From positions 1 through 64,000 of the forward strand of contig NZ_AUSW01000013.1 of assembly GCF_000471625.1 (NCBI RefSeq): 64,000 bases of DNA, read 5' to 3'. This stretch comes from Psychrobacter aquaticus CMS 56 (lineage in GTDB: Bacteria > Pseudomonadota > Gammaproteobacteria > Pseudomonadales > Moraxellaceae). The translations under genes were made by a program, and so were the position numbers. Position 1 is the first letter of the stretch; the number at the start of each line of letters is the position of its first letter. This document shows positions 36,931-46,066 of this stretch, piece by piece. The notes below the pieces were generated by a model, which had not been told where the DNA came from, ran no database searches, and saw only the letters and a program-made list of their open reading frames with translations.

Positions 36931-38472
36931 ATGACAGACTATTCAGGACAAAACACCCAGCAGCCTTACAATCGTGCGGAAGAGCAACCGACTACCACGC
37001 GCCCTGTTATGCAGACAGAGAGTCCTTATGCCAGTATGCGCGGTAGTATCACGAGTAAACACCTTCCCGCCTTTGATGAAGCGATTATTAATAAATACAA
37101 TCGTTCAGGGCCGCGCTATACCTCATACCCGACCGCTCTAGAGTTCATTCCAATTCCTGATAATCTTGAGACAAAAATTCTGCAAAATCGCGAAGCCCGT
37201 GCGCCGCTATCTCTGTATTTCCACATTCCATTTTGTCGTCATCTTTGTTATTACTGCGCTTGTAATAAAGTCATCACCAAAAAAAATAGCGACTCAGGAG
37301 ATTATTTGCAATATCTCATCGCGGAGATTAAGCACAAACGTCGCTTGTTGTCCACGCCAGCAGACAGCAGCAAACCTTTGGTGAAACAGCTACATTTGGG
37401 CGGTGGTACACCTACGTTTTTGCGTGATGAAGAGATGGTTCAGTTGTGGGAGTTTTTGCAGACGCAGTTTGAATTTTTACCAGAAGACCAAGGCGATTAC
37501 TCGATTGAAATTGATCCGCGCGAACTGAGTGGTGACACACTAAAGGTACTACGTCAGCTTGGTTTTAATCGAGTTAGCTTAGGGGTACAAGACTTGGATG
37601 AGAAGGTACAAATTGCCGTTAATCGAGTGCATTCAGTAGAATTGATCGAAAACGTCCTAAACGAAGCACGCGAATTGGGTTTTCATTCCATCAATATCGA
37701 TCTGATTTATGGTCTGCCGCATCAAACGCCAGTGACCTTAGACAAAACAGTGCGCCGTATCATCGAGATGTCGCCCGATCGTCTGTCGGTGTTTAACTAC
37801 GCCCATCTGCCAGAACGCTTTAAAGCCCAACGACAAATCAAGGATGAAGACTTACCAAGTCCAGCAGCTAAGCTTACGATGCTTGGCAACACCATCAATA
37901 CACTGACGGAAGCAGGCTATCAATATATCGGTATTGATCATTTTGCCAAACCTGACGACGAGCTGTCTATCGCCCAGCGCGAAGGCAAGCTACATCGTAA
38001 TTTTCAGGGTTATACCATCATGGGTGACTGTGATTTATTAGGTTTCGGCGTCTCCTCAATCAGTCAAATTGCCAATGCCAATACTCGCTATATCTTACAA
38101 AATGAGACTGATCTGCAAGCGTATCAAGCCAACATCGATGCCGCGCAAAGCAATCCTACGGTGATGCCTGCCGTAAAAGTCATCAAGACTTCTATCAAAG
38201 ATCGCTTACGTGAATACGTCATTATGAATTTGCTCTGTCACGACTACATCGATTTTAAAGATGTAAATCAAAAATTTGGTATCGATGCGATCACGTATTT
38301 TATTGATGAGATTCAACAATTGGGTGAGATGCAGTCAGATCGCCTCATTGATATGGACGCCGCTGGTATCCGTGTCTTACCGAGAGGGCGCCTACTTGGT
38401 CGCAATGTGGCCATGGTGTTTGATGAATATCTTGATAAAAAACACAAAAACCGTTTTTCAAAAGCCATCTAA
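36931..38472 (+). CDS. hemN: Oxygen-independent coproporphyrinogen III oxidase
   Basis: Radical SAM enzyme converting coproporphyrinogen III to protoporphyrinogen IX in anaerobic haem synthesis. 513 residues. The Fe-S motif is in YFHIPFCRHLCYYCACNK (CxxxCxxCxC), with HLGGGTPTF and the conserved RYTSYPTALEF N-terminal segment. The genuine HemN C-terminal domain (LGRNVAMVFDEY) is present, which separates it from HemW. The first 45 residues form a Gln/Thr-rich, probably disordered extension not found in E. coli. No clear FNR/ANR box is seen upstream. Confidence 0.94.
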   Translation: MTDYSGQNTQQPYNRAEEQPTTTRPVMQTESPYASMRGSITSKHLPAFDEAIINKYNRSGPRYTSYPTALEFIPIPDNLETKILQNREARAPLSLYFHIPFCRHLCYYCACNKVITKKNSDSGDYLQYLIAEIKHKRRLLSTPADSSKPLVKQLHLGGGTPTFLRDEEMVQLWEFLQTQFEFLPEDQGDYSIEIDPRELSGDTLKVLRQLGFNRVSLGVQDLDEKVQIAVNRVHSVELIENVLNEARELGFHSINIDLIYGLPHQTPVTLDKTVRRIIEMSPDRLSVFNYAHLPERFKAQRQIKDEDLPSPAAKLTMLGNTINTLTEAGYQYIGIDHFAKPDDELSIAQREGKLHRNFQGYTIMGDCDLLGFGVSSISQIANANTRYILQNETDLQAYQANIDAAQSNPTVMPAVKVIKTSIKDRLREYVIMNLLCHDYIDFKDVNQKFGIDAITYFIDEIQQLGEMQSDRLIDMDAAGIRVLPRGRLLGRNVAMVFDEYLDKKHKNRFSKAI

Positions 38473-38516
38473 AGGGTTTGTCGGATATAGTCGATACCAA
38501 ATAAAATAGATGCGTG

Positions 38517-38632
38517 ATATTACGAGGCGAGACTGGTACAAATTTTTCTTGCTTGCTGTGCCTGCGCAGACAGAGGCTGCAAAAAATCCATCCCAGTCTC
38601 GCTGACTCTCTTTTATATTGACTTGACGATAG
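38517..38632 (+). repeat. Dispersed palindromic repeat, copy D
   Basis: After hemN. Inverted arms GCGAGACTGG and CCAGTCTCGC enclose ACAAATTTTTCTTGCTTGCTG, a central palindromic TGCGCA and CAGAGGCTGC. The right flank CTGACTCTCTTTTATATTGAC is shared with copies A and F. Confidence 0.85.
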
Positions 38633-38650
38633 CTTAATCCGCAGCAGTAG

Positions 38651-38680
38651 AAAAGACCTCAAATGAGGTCTTTTTTTTAT
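38651..38680. terminator. Bidirectional terminator between hemN and the phytase-domain gene
   Basis: AAAAGACCTC pairs with GAGGTCTTTT around AAAT, followed by extra Ts. Confidence 0.9.
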
Positions 38681-38720
38681 TCTACGATAAGGATCATCAT
38701 TTATCATTAGGCCACCCATC

Positions 38721-40097
38721 TTATGCAGTGGGCATAACGATATACAGTCTATTGGCATCTTCTATCGTTTTTTCTTTATCCAGATATTTTTGTTCAATGG
38801 TGCTTTTTGAATTTGTTATTTCCGTATCGGTCATCGCAAAATCGTCATCGTTAAGTAAGCCCAGTGAGCCATCTTGACGTAACCACAAGCCTTCAAGTTT
38901 ATCATGAGGATAATTTAAGGTAGCAAGAACATCAACGACCAGCATTTTTTTCACGGGCTTGATGTCCATTTCTTCAAGTACTTGCCAGTTTCCTTCAGTT
39001 TCTACAATCATTTGCTCCAGCGTTCGACTGTTGATGGTTAACCCGACTATTTCTTCTTGTTTGATATTTTTAGTACCCAAAATAGTTTCAATATCAGTCG
39101 CTTGCGAAATATCTATTTTGTAAATCAGCTTTTGAGTAGACTGCTCTTGTAACGGAAATTTGCGATCATGTTCAATCAGATAAAATTCATGGTTACTAAG
39201 TGCAACGATACCCGAGGTCACATGTTGTGCCTTATCAAGACGATACAAATACTGTGCTATTTGACCAGAATTTAGGTCAATCGTCACAATACGAGTCAAA
39301 CTAGACACACGTCCTGACTCATCAGGATTGTCCATGGAAGATTCCATAATGGCTACGAGTGTGGTTTGATCTGGCGTAATCGTTAACGCCTCCATGCCAC
39401 GATTGGCACGACGCTTCGCAAACTCTGCCGGTAATAAAAGCGGCTTACCGTCAATAACCACATTATTACGCGCATCACTGGCAAAAGGATTGATACGTGC
39501 AATTTCTATCCCTTCAGCATCGTAATGTACGAGGTGTGGACCATACTCATCACTTATCCAAAAACTGCCATCGGTGAGCGCCGCCAGCCCTTCAGGATCC
39601 AAACCATTGATATCAGTTTTAATAGGATTGGTCACTTTATCAAACGGTAGCGTTGGATTCATCGTCATCGGCTGACCATTGACATCATAAGGAATTTCAT
39701 TGGTACCGCCTAGAGTCTTTGGGTTTGGCAGTCCAGAGATAGGATTGCCATGACGGTCTTTCAGCACTATGTCTTTTATTTTGATGATTGTTCCATCTGT
39801 TTGTAACTCAAACAGCCCGATACATGGGACATAATGTGGTATTAAAAACTGCTTACCCTTACCTGCAATACCTTCAAAATCAGCATTAGGTCCACGATCG
39901 GTCAGTACATAGAATTGATTGCCATTGGTAGGATGGGCGGCGGCGTCTGAGCCGTAGCCGCCATTGCGAATCTCTAATTTTTGGTTAGGATAAGCAGCAT
40001 TATTGTGCGTCGCATCAAGTACTTTATAAGGTAATGGGCTGCCTTGTGCAAATGCGTTTATATGGATAATGTCAGTACTTACAGGTTGCTGCGTCAT
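38721..40097 (-). CDS. Esterase-like phytase-domain protein
   Basis: 458 residues. It matches the 'esterase-like activity of phytase' family (PF13449-type beta-propeller): TDRGPNADFEGIAGKG, GLDPEGLAALTDGSFWISDEYGPHLVHYDAEG, then RANRGMEALTITPDQTTLVAIMES and KLEGLWLRQDGSLGLLNDDDF. These Asp/Glu-rich loops are probable metal sites. No signal peptide is evident, although homologues are often exported. The substrate is unknown; a phosphodiesterase-like or phytase role is only family-level inference. ATG 40097 follows AAGGAAG; the longer frame starting at 40142 is less likely. Confidence 0.82.
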   Translation of the reverse strand: MTQQPVSTDIIHINAFAQGSPLPYKVLDATHNNAAYPNQKLEIRNGGYGSDAAAHPTNGNQFYVLTDRGPNADFEGIAGKGKQFLIPHYVPCIGLFELQTDGTIIKIKDIVLKDRHGNPISGLPNPKTLGGTNEIPYDVNGQPMTMNPTLPFDKVTNPIKTDINGLDPEGLAALTDGSFWISDEYGPHLVHYDAEGIEIARINPFASDARNNVVIDGKPLLLPAEFAKRRANRGMEALTITPDQTTLVAIMESSMDNPDESGRVSSLTRIVTIDLNSGQIAQYLYRLDKAQHVTSGIVALSNHEFYLIEHDRKFPLQEQSTQKLIYKIDISQATDIETILGTKNIKQEEIVGLTINSRTLEQMIVETEGNWQVLEEMDIKPVKKMLVVDVLATLNYPHDKLEGLWLRQDGSLGLLNDDDFAMTDTEITNSKSTIEQKYLDKEKTIEDANRLYIVMPTA

Positions 40098-40191
40098 TTC
40101 TATCTTCCTTAAATCGGTATTTTTATTATTAAGTAAAAACAATAGCCCCTACTAAAAAACCATAAGAGTAATCTCTAGCAAATCAAACTCA

Positions 40192-40231
40192 AAAAAATAG
40201 CCAGCGCGTAAAACGCTCACTGACTATTTTT
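40192..40231 (-). terminator. Terminator after the QmcA-like gene
   Basis: On the minus strand AAAAATAG pairs with CTATTTTT, with an inner AGCG/CGCT stem, and a T-tract follows. Confidence 0.75.
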
Positions 40232-40290
40232 GGAGATTAACTAACTTTAGATATTGAACGTACCGCTGTGAAGTACAGATACCCTATCTA

Positions 40291-41172
40291 TTAGACTTTT
40301 AGCTTATCGCCAACCATACCTTTCACTGTACTTAGAATATCAGCAGGTAAGACCACCATTTTTGAGTTATCAGACTCAGCCAACTCACGAATCGCTTTAA
40401 TATATTGCTCACCCAACAAATAAACAATCGGCATCTCTTCTGTGCCCATCGCATTAGTAATCAGGCGAATCGACTCTTCAGACCCGCGAGCAAGTACTAC
40501 CTGTGCTTCAGCATCACGGCGTGAGGCCTCCAATCGACCGTCAGCTTCTAAGATGGCCGCTTGCTTTTGGCCATCAGCACGCGTCACTGTCGCACGGCGT
40601 TGACGTTCAGCGGCTGCCTGCTCTTCCATCGCCATCTGCATAGTCTGTGAGGGATTAATATCCTGAATCTCAACCGTTTTTAGGGTAATACCCCAATCTG
40701 CAATGTCTTCTGAGATAGCATGTTTGAGCAATGCTTTGATCTCGTCGCGACTGGATAAGGCGTTATCTAAATCCATCTCACCAATGATTGAACGCAATGA
40801 CGTTTGTACTAAATTGCGGATACCATGCTCATAATCTTCAATACCGTAGACCGCTTTGTCTGGACGCATGATGTTGATATAAGCCACGGCATTAGCGATA
40901 ATAACGACGTTATCACGGGTGATGACCTCTTGCGATGGGATATCTAATACGATGTCTTTTGTGGTGACTTTATAAGCGATTCTATCCACGAAAGGAATGA
41001 TAATGCTAAATCCAGGCTCTAGTGTTTGCTGATATTTACCCAGTCGCTGCACGACCCACTTGTACCCTTGCGGGACAATACAAACACTCTTAAAGACGGT
41101 AAAAATCACCAATGCTGCCAATACCAGCATCACAATACCGACGCCATTTAAACTACTCAAGATGCTACCCAT
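40291..41172 (-). CDS. qmcA: SPFH/Band 7 membrane protein, QmcA-like
   Basis: 293 residues. An N-terminal transmembrane helix (about 9-30), then a stomatin/prohibitin-type SPFH domain (VPQGYKWVVQRLGKYQQTLEPGFSIIIPFVDRI, IPSQEVITRDNVVI) and a helical region (AAAERQRRATVTRADGQKQAAILEADG) expected to form coiled coils. QmcA forms large cage-like oligomers in the inner membrane. It is about 90 nt downstream of an NfeD-family gene on the same strand, the standard partner. Confidence 0.9.
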   Translation of the reverse strand: MGSILSSLNGVGIVMLVLAALVIFTVFKSVCIVPQGYKWVVQRLGKYQQTLEPGFSIIIPFVDRIAYKVTTKDIVLDIPSQEVITRDNVVIIANAVAYINIMRPDKAVYGIEDYEHGIRNLVQTSLRSIIGEMDLDNALSSRDEIKALLKHAISEDIADWGITLKTVEIQDINPSQTMQMAMEEQAAAERQRRATVTRADGQKQAAILEADGRLEASRRDAEAQVVLARGSEESIRLITNAMGTEEMPIVYLLGEQYIKAIRELAESDNSKMVVLPADILSTVKGMVGDKLKV

Positions 41173-41264
41173 GTGATTCTCCTTGACCCTCGCTTTATTT
41201 GCTAGCGACGTGATTTATATCCTTTTTTGTCTTGATTTAAAAATCTTCGCTATGTCATAACGCT

Positions 41265-41879
41265 TCATTTGCTAGTGCCTGTCTCTTTGAGATCAGGTTT
41301 GTGCAAGCTCAGTCTATTCGCTTTAGATTTTTTGGTAGACATTTGGCTACTTGCAAGCATTTGGCTGTTGATCGTCGGTGTGATATTTGGCCTTATGGTT
41401 TTGGGTGCTTGGAGGCGCTGCGTGGGCGCAACCATCAGCTCATCGCCGACTACCTTTATCACTACCACGCGATCACCCGTCTCGACACTCACGCCTGCTG
41501 TACGGCATGGCCACTCATCTGCGCCCCAAATGGGTACGTTAAAGCGCACCATACCTGGGATGCCTTTTTGCGGTTTGACCACGATCATGCCCGTCTCACC
41601 GATAACTAGATTACTGCTTTGCGCCGCCTTTTTACGGTTTATGGATAGCGGCTTGATGTATTTGACCCAAGCAAACATAAACAAAACCGATAGCGTAAGC
41701 CAGATCAGTACCTGAAATAATAACGGAATGGGCAGCAACCACCCTAAGGCGGCAACAATCACGGCGGCTGCCCCAAACCAAAGGCTTGCAAAGGTCGGAA
41801 TAAATATCTCAGCAATCATCAAGGAGAAGCCCAACACCAACCAATGCCAAGGTTCAATCATCCAAATAGTCTCAATCAT
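41265..41879 (-). CDS. NfeD-family membrane protein (YbbJ-like)
   Basis: 204 residues. Two or three transmembrane helices at about 8-70 (WHWLVLGFSLMIAEIF, LLFQVLIWLTLSVLFMFAWV), then a soluble OB-fold NfeD domain (LVIGETGMIVVKPQKGIPGMVRFNVPIWGADEWPCRT, GDRVVVIKVVGDELMVAP). A basic tail of about 50 residues is extra. NfeD proteins work with SPFH proteins in membrane organisation. ATG 41879 has AGGAG upstream; the frame starting at 41912 is less likely. Confidence 0.87.
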   Translation of the reverse strand: MIETIWMIEPWHWLVLGFSLMIAEIFIPTFASLWFGAAAVIVAALGWLLPIPLLFQVLIWLTLSVLFMFAWVKYIKPLSINRKKAAQSSNLVIGETGMIVVKPQKGIPGMVRFNVPIWGADEWPCRTAGVSVETGDRVVVIKVVGDELMVAPTQRLQAPKTIRPNITPTINSQMLASSQMSTKKSKANRLSLHKPDLKETGTSK

Positions 41880-42014
41880 TACTGTATACTCCTGTGCATT
41901 CCTACCTTTCAATGTAGCACAATTTGACAGCTAATATTGTCTTAAAAATCAATCATGTGTTGTTATTTATAGCTTGATGGCGCTAATAATATAAAAGTTA
42001 TTAATACTAAAAAA

Positions 42015-42053
42015 AGCAAAAAAAACGAACCGCCGAAGCGATCGTTTTTTTTA
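42015..42053 (-). terminator. Terminator after the first beta-barrel gene
   Basis: A hairpin of AAACGA... and ...TCGTTTT type with the loop region CCGAAG, flanked by A/T tracts. It is nearly the same as the hairpin at 42817-42850 after the second paralogue. Confidence 0.75.
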
Positions 42054-42104
42054 TTTCAATTGATTCAACTTTAAAAACATCAAAGCTAAAACCATCACTT
42101 TATA

Positions 42105-42653
42105 TTAGAATTTGTAATGTGCGCCAACCGTTAAAAGAGTTACATCTTCAGCAACATAGTCATATTCAGCTTCAACGCTCATGTTAGGGTTAAAGTTATA
42201 ACCTAGACCAATACCACCAGCGACACCGCTATCACTATTGCTCGAACTTCCAGAGTATCCCAGAATGTTACTTACAGAAACATCAATCTCAGCTTTAGCA
42301 AAGCCTAGTTTACCTTTGGCATATAGAGCAGTATTAGGGAACTGATAACGGTAAGTACCGTAAGCACCATAAGTTTTAAGATCATACTCAGCATTAACAC
42401 CACTAAGACCTGTATCAACATCAGTATCATTGGAGCCTACATACTCAATTTCAGCACCAAAATTAGAATCGAAATTATAACCAGCATAAACACCATAAGC
42501 AGTAGGATCATCTAGCTCATCAACATCTACCATGAATTTACCAGCTTTAATACCAACGTACGGCTGACCTGTGTAATCCATTGCCGCTTGAGCACTTACA
42601 CTCAATAGTGAACCGACTGTTAATGCAACCAAAGATTTTTGTAAAGTGTTCAT
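42105..42653 (-). CDS. Small outer-membrane beta-barrel protein, paralogue 1
   Basis: 182 residues. Signal peptide MNTLQKSLVALTVGSLLSVSAQA, then an eight-stranded OmpA-like/OmpX-like barrel: alternating strands GQPYVGIKAGKFMV, AYGVYAGYNFDSNFGAEIEYVG, KTYGAYGTYRYQFPNTALYAKGKLGFAKAEI, GIGLGYNFNPNMSVEAEYDYV and a terminal VGAHYKF with C-terminal Phe for BAM recognition. No peptidoglycan-binding OmpA domain. It is a tandem paralogue of the next gene upstream; each has its own Shine-Dalgarno and terminator. The role is unknown. Confidence 0.85.
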   Translation of the reverse strand: MNTLQKSLVALTVGSLLSVSAQAAMDYTGQPYVGIKAGKFMVDVDELDDPTAYGVYAGYNFDSNFGAEIEYVGSNDTDVDTGLSGVNAEYDLKTYGAYGTYRYQFPNTALYAKGKLGFAKAEIDVSVSNILGYSGSSSNSDSGVAGGIGLGYNFNPNMSVEAEYDYVAEDVTLLTVGAHYKF

Positions 42654-42816
42654 GTGCTATCCTGTTGAACGAAACTAAAATGTAGTATATAAAAATCTCT
42701 TTCGAGACACGTAACTTTATCAAACTATTGTTTAATTCGTCATATTAACAGAATGGTTTCTATAATGCATGTATTTTTAATGGCAATTACATTATCTTTT
42801 CCTAATACGACACATA

Positions 42817-42850
42817 AAAAACGACCGCCGAAGCGATCGTTTTATACTAC
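42817..42850 (-). terminator. Terminator after the second beta-barrel gene
   Basis: AAAACGA-C-CGC and GCG-A-TCGTTTT around CGAA. It has the same core as the hairpin at 42015-42053, so the duplication included the terminator. Confidence 0.75.
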
Positions 42851-42873
42851 TCAATAATCTATCAATCAAGCAC

Positions 42874-43413
42874 TTAGAACTTTAGCTGTGCACCAACCGT
42901 CATGAGGTCAGCATCACTACCTAGCATGTCATACTCAGCTTCAACGCTAAAGTCAGGGTTGACTGAATACCCAAGGCCTACACCGCCAGCGATATTAGTG
43001 TCGTCTTCTGAAAAAGAAACTCGGTTTACGCCAGATACGAAATCACCTTCTACTTCAGTTTTGGCTACACCTAGCTTACCTTTGGCATATAAACCAGTAT
43101 TTGGGAAGGCATAACGATAGGTACCATAAGCGCCATACGTTTTCGCGTCAATATTTCCGCCTCTGTAGTCCGCGTCATCTGAACCAACGTATTCAGCTTC
43201 GATACCAAAGTTAGGATCAAAGTTGTAACCACCATATACGCCATAAGCGGTTGGATCATCAGCACCATCAACATCTAGGTCAAACTGACCAACTTTAACA
43301 CCAGCGTATGGTTGACCAGTATAGCCATTGCCATAACCAACGGCTGCTTGAGCACTTACTGCGAGTAAAGAACCTGTTGCTAGGGCAAGTAGAGTTTTTT
43401 GTAAAGTTTTCAT
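42874..43413 (-). CDS. Small outer-membrane beta-barrel protein, paralogue 2
   Basis: 179 residues. Signal peptide MKTLQKTLLALATGSLLAVSAQA and the same barrel strands as its neighbour (GQPYAGVKVGQFDL, AYGVYGGYNFDPNFGIEAEYVG, KTYGAYGTYRYAFPNTGLYAKGKLGVAKTEV, VGAQLKF). ATG 43413 is preceded by AAGGAG; the 37 extra upstream codons carry no signal peptide and are rejected. The two proteins differ mainly in the loops, as expected of surface-exposed diversification. Confidence 0.87.
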   Translation of the reverse strand: MKTLQKTLLALATGSLLAVSAQAAVGYGNGYTGQPYAGVKVGQFDLDVDGADDPTAYGVYGGYNFDPNFGIEAEYVGSDDADYRGGNIDAKTYGAYGTYRYAFPNTGLYAKGKLGVAKTEVEGDFVSGVNRVSFSEDDTNIAGGVGLGYSVNPDFSVEAEYDMLGSDADLMTVGAQLKF

Positions 43414-43700
43414 TATTAGCTCCTTAGAGGAAGTTTGGACAAACAAGTTATGTGTTTTATATTGGGCTTTTGGCCCTATCGCCTTGTTCGCTAACGATGA
43501 GTACATAGTAACAAAGTATTTCAAACACTCTGTCAGTGTTTGATGGCATGAGAGTTAAGATTTGCAAGTATTTATCAGTGTGTGGGTTACAAAGGCCTAG
43601 ATATGAAACTTTCTGTTACATCTCTTGATTTTGTGCAATACTTCCTACTTATCATCACGCCACGTCTATATATTTAAAATATAATAAAGGACAAACCCAC

Positions 43701-44933
43701 ATGCCAGCGCCTATTTCTAAACGATTACAGGATGCCCTTGTGCAGCTAAAGGACAACCAACAATACCGTCAGTTACCAGATCTTGAGCATCAAGGGCGTT
43801 ATGTCGTTAATAATGGCAAAACCTTATTGAATATTGCTAGTAATGACTATCTTGGGTTGAGCGGTGACACCGCACTGCAATATGAATTCTTTGAGCACAT
43901 GCAGCAGTATCCCGCAGCACACTTGCCCAAAATGAGTGCTGCCTCATCGCGCCTTTTAACCGGGAACGACGCACAATTGCAATTGCTGGAGAATGAGTTA
44001 GAGCACTGGTATCGGCTGGCAGTGGGTGAGGGAAATAGCGCTACTACAAAGTCAGCATTGGTAATGAACAGCGGCTATCATGCCAATATCGGGATTTTAC
44101 CAGCCCTCACTGCTTTGCCTGTCAAAACACTCATTTTGGCAGACAAGCTGGTACATGCCAGTATCATTGATGGTATTCGCTTGAGTCAAAATAAGTTATG
44201 TTCCTATCGGCGTTATCGTCATAATGATTATGAGCACCTGGCAACGTTATTGGCACAAGCTGAGGATAACGTTGAGCGCATTATTATTATTACCGAAAGT
44301 ATCTTTAGTATGGATGGCGACTGCGCAGACTTACAGGCTTTGGTACGCTTAAAAGCATTGGACAGCCGTATCGAGCTATATGTGGATGAGGCGCACGCTG
44401 TGGGAGTCTTTGGCGATCAAGGCTGCGGACTGGCCGAAGAAACGCAGACACTTACTGATATTGATTATTTGGTGGGTACGTTTGGTAAAGCATTTGCATC
44501 AATCGGTGCGTATGTCTTATGCGATGAGACGGTCAAATCGTGGCTGATCAATCACATGCGTCCGCTTATCTTTAGTACCGCTTTACCACCGATCAATCAT
44601 GCGTGGACGCGTTTTATTTTGGCAAAAATGCCGCAATTGCAGGCGCGTAGACAACATTTGGCTCAGGTCTCTCTACAGCTTAGCCAAGCCATCAGCCCCG
44701 TACATCGGGTCACATCGGGTCAGCAAGAGGCCGTCTATCAGTCACCCATTGTGCCTTATCTATTGGGGGATAATGCTCGAACCATTACCAAAGCAGAGCA
44801 GCTACAGGCAGCGGGGTTTTACGCCTTACCTATAAGGCCGCCGACCGTGCCTGCCAATACATCACGCATTCGACTGGTCATGAATGCCAGCATAAGCACG
44901 ACAGATTGTCAGCGTTTGATCGCGCACTTATAA
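43701..44933 (+). CDS. bioF: 8-amino-7-oxononanoate synthase
   Basis: First dedicated biotin ring step: condenses pimeloyl-ACP with alanine, PLP-dependent. 410 residues. Features: LNIASNDYLGLSGD, MNSGYHANIGILPAL, SIFSMDGDCADL, YVDEAHAVGVFGDQGCGL and the PLP lysine in GTFGKAFASIGAYV, RPLIFSTALPP. It is followed by bioC on the same strand, with copy E of the dispersed repeat in the 210-nt gap. bioA, bioB and bioD are not in the window. Confidence 0.95.
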   Translation: MPAPISKRLQDALVQLKDNQQYRQLPDLEHQGRYVVNNGKTLLNIASNDYLGLSGDTALQYEFFEHMQQYPAAHLPKMSAASSRLLTGNDAQLQLLENELEHWYRLAVGEGNSATTKSALVMNSGYHANIGILPALTALPVKTLILADKLVHASIIDGIRLSQNKLCSYRRYRHNDYEHLATLLAQAEDNVERIIIITESIFSMDGDCADLQALVRLKALDSRIELYVDEAHAVGVFGDQGCGLAEETQTLTDIDYLVGTFGKAFASIGAYVLCDETVKSWLINHMRPLIFSTALPPINHAWTRFILAKMPQLQARRQHLAQVSLQLSQAISPVHRVTSGQQEAVYQSPIVPYLLGDNARTITKAEQLQAAGFYALPIRPPTVPANTSRIRLVMNASISTTDCQRLIAHL

Positions 44934-44954
44934 TCAATCCTAAATAAAGTGGAT

Positions 44955-45046
44955 ACACGACATCATGACGCAGGACTGGTAAGAATTTTTCTTGCTTGCT
45001 GTGCCGTTGCTGCCAGAGGCTGCAAAAAAATATTCGCTGGCAGTAA
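44955..45046 (+). repeat. Dispersed palindromic repeat, copy E (inside bioF-bioC)
   Basis: It contains ACTGGTAAGAATTTTTCTTGC, TTGCTGTGCCGTTGCTGCCA and GAGGCTGCAAAAAAATATTC. The left flank ACACGACAT is shared with copy A. It lies within a likely operon, so it would be transcribed. Confidence 0.8.
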
Positions 45047-45143
45047 CATGGTCGAATTATCAAACACGCCCTATATAACTGAGAAAACCTGCTTTAACAT
45101 TGTCTTAGCAAACACTCGTAATATTTTGGATTGAATAAACGTT

Positions 45144-45965
45144 ATGGAACACCCCACCACACTAAATGATCTGAGCGCCCGAAAGCAGAGCATCGCCCGT
45201 CATTTCGCCAAAGCCAATGACTATGATCAGCATGCTCACATCCAGCAGCATATTTGTCAGTACTTGCTTACTCAGATTGCACATCAGCATCAAGATAGCG
45301 TGCTCGAAGTGGGTGCTGGCACTGGCCAGATGACCCAGTTGCTAGCGGCAAATCTACAAAGCAAACGCTGGATCATCAATGAACTCTGCGTGCAGCAAGC
45401 AAAAAACCTACAGTCTATATTGCCAATGGCGCAGCTGCGTATTGGTGATGCAGAAACGATAGATTTAGAGAACAACCACAGTCTGATTGTCAGTGCCAAT
45501 GCGGTACAGTGGTTTGATGAGCCGTTACGTTTTATATCGCAGTCCTCAGCTCGGCTACAAGCGGGCGGCCAGCTGTTGTTCAGTACCTTTACACCTGATA
45601 ATTTTTTGCAAATCAAAGCGCTTACTGGGCAAGGGCTGGCTTATCCAAGCGTTGCAGCATGGCGCTCAGCATTAAATGATGCCAAACTTGAGCAGATTCA
45701 GCTATCGACTCAGCGTTTCGATATACCGTTTGCACGGCCGTATGACGTACTAAAACACATGAAAATGACCGGCGTGTCAACCAACCAAACCCAACGGCGC
45801 AGTACAGCAGGTAATCAAGATACCGCCCCTTTTGTTTGGACAAAAGCGCGGTTGCAACAGTTTGAGCAGGCATATTGGCAACAGTTCTCAGGACAAGATA
45901 AAGAGGGACAACCCTGTGTCTATCTAACTTATGAAGTGCTTATCATTGATGCTTATCGGTCATAA
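45144..45965 (+). CDS. bioC: Malonyl-ACP O-methyltransferase
   Basis: Methylates malonyl-ACP with SAM to start pimeloyl synthesis for biotin. 273 residues. The SAM-binding motif I is VLEVGAGTGQMTQLL (about residues 51-65). Other features are the early RKQSIARHFAKANDYDQHA segment typical of BioC, LRIGDAETIDL, and SANAVQWFDEPLRF. The C-terminal part has an insert (QTQRRSTAGNQDTAP). The pimeloyl esterase partner (BioH or equivalent) is not recognised nearby. Confidence 0.9.
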   Translation: MEHPTTLNDLSARKQSIARHFAKANDYDQHAHIQQHICQYLLTQIAHQHQDSVLEVGAGTGQMTQLLAANLQSKRWIINELCVQQAKNLQSILPMAQLRIGDAETIDLENNHSLIVSANAVQWFDEPLRFISQSSARLQAGGQLLFSTFTPDNFLQIKALTGQGLAYPSVAAWRSALNDAKLEQIQLSTQRFDIPFARPYDVLKHMKMTGVSTNQTQRRSTAGNQDTAPFVWTKARLQQFEQAYWQQFSGQDKEGQPCVYLTYEVLIIDAYRS

Positions 45966-45995
45966 AAACTATCAATTATAAAAACCATCAGCCAT

Positions 45996-46026
45996 AAAAA
46001 AACGCACCTCGAAAGGTGCGTTTTTT
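45996..46026. terminator. Bidirectional terminator between bioC and dnaK
   Basis: AAAAAACGCACCT pairs perfectly with AGGTGCGTTTTTT around a CGAA tetraloop. Confidence 0.95.
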
Positions 46027-46066
46027 GTCTTTACTGACTGGCTCTACTGATTAGCGATAAGAAATA

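Noticed and set aside
43414-43524. 37-codon N-terminal extension of the second beta-barrel protein
   Set aside because: It buries the signal peptide; ATG 43413 has a strong AAGGAG.
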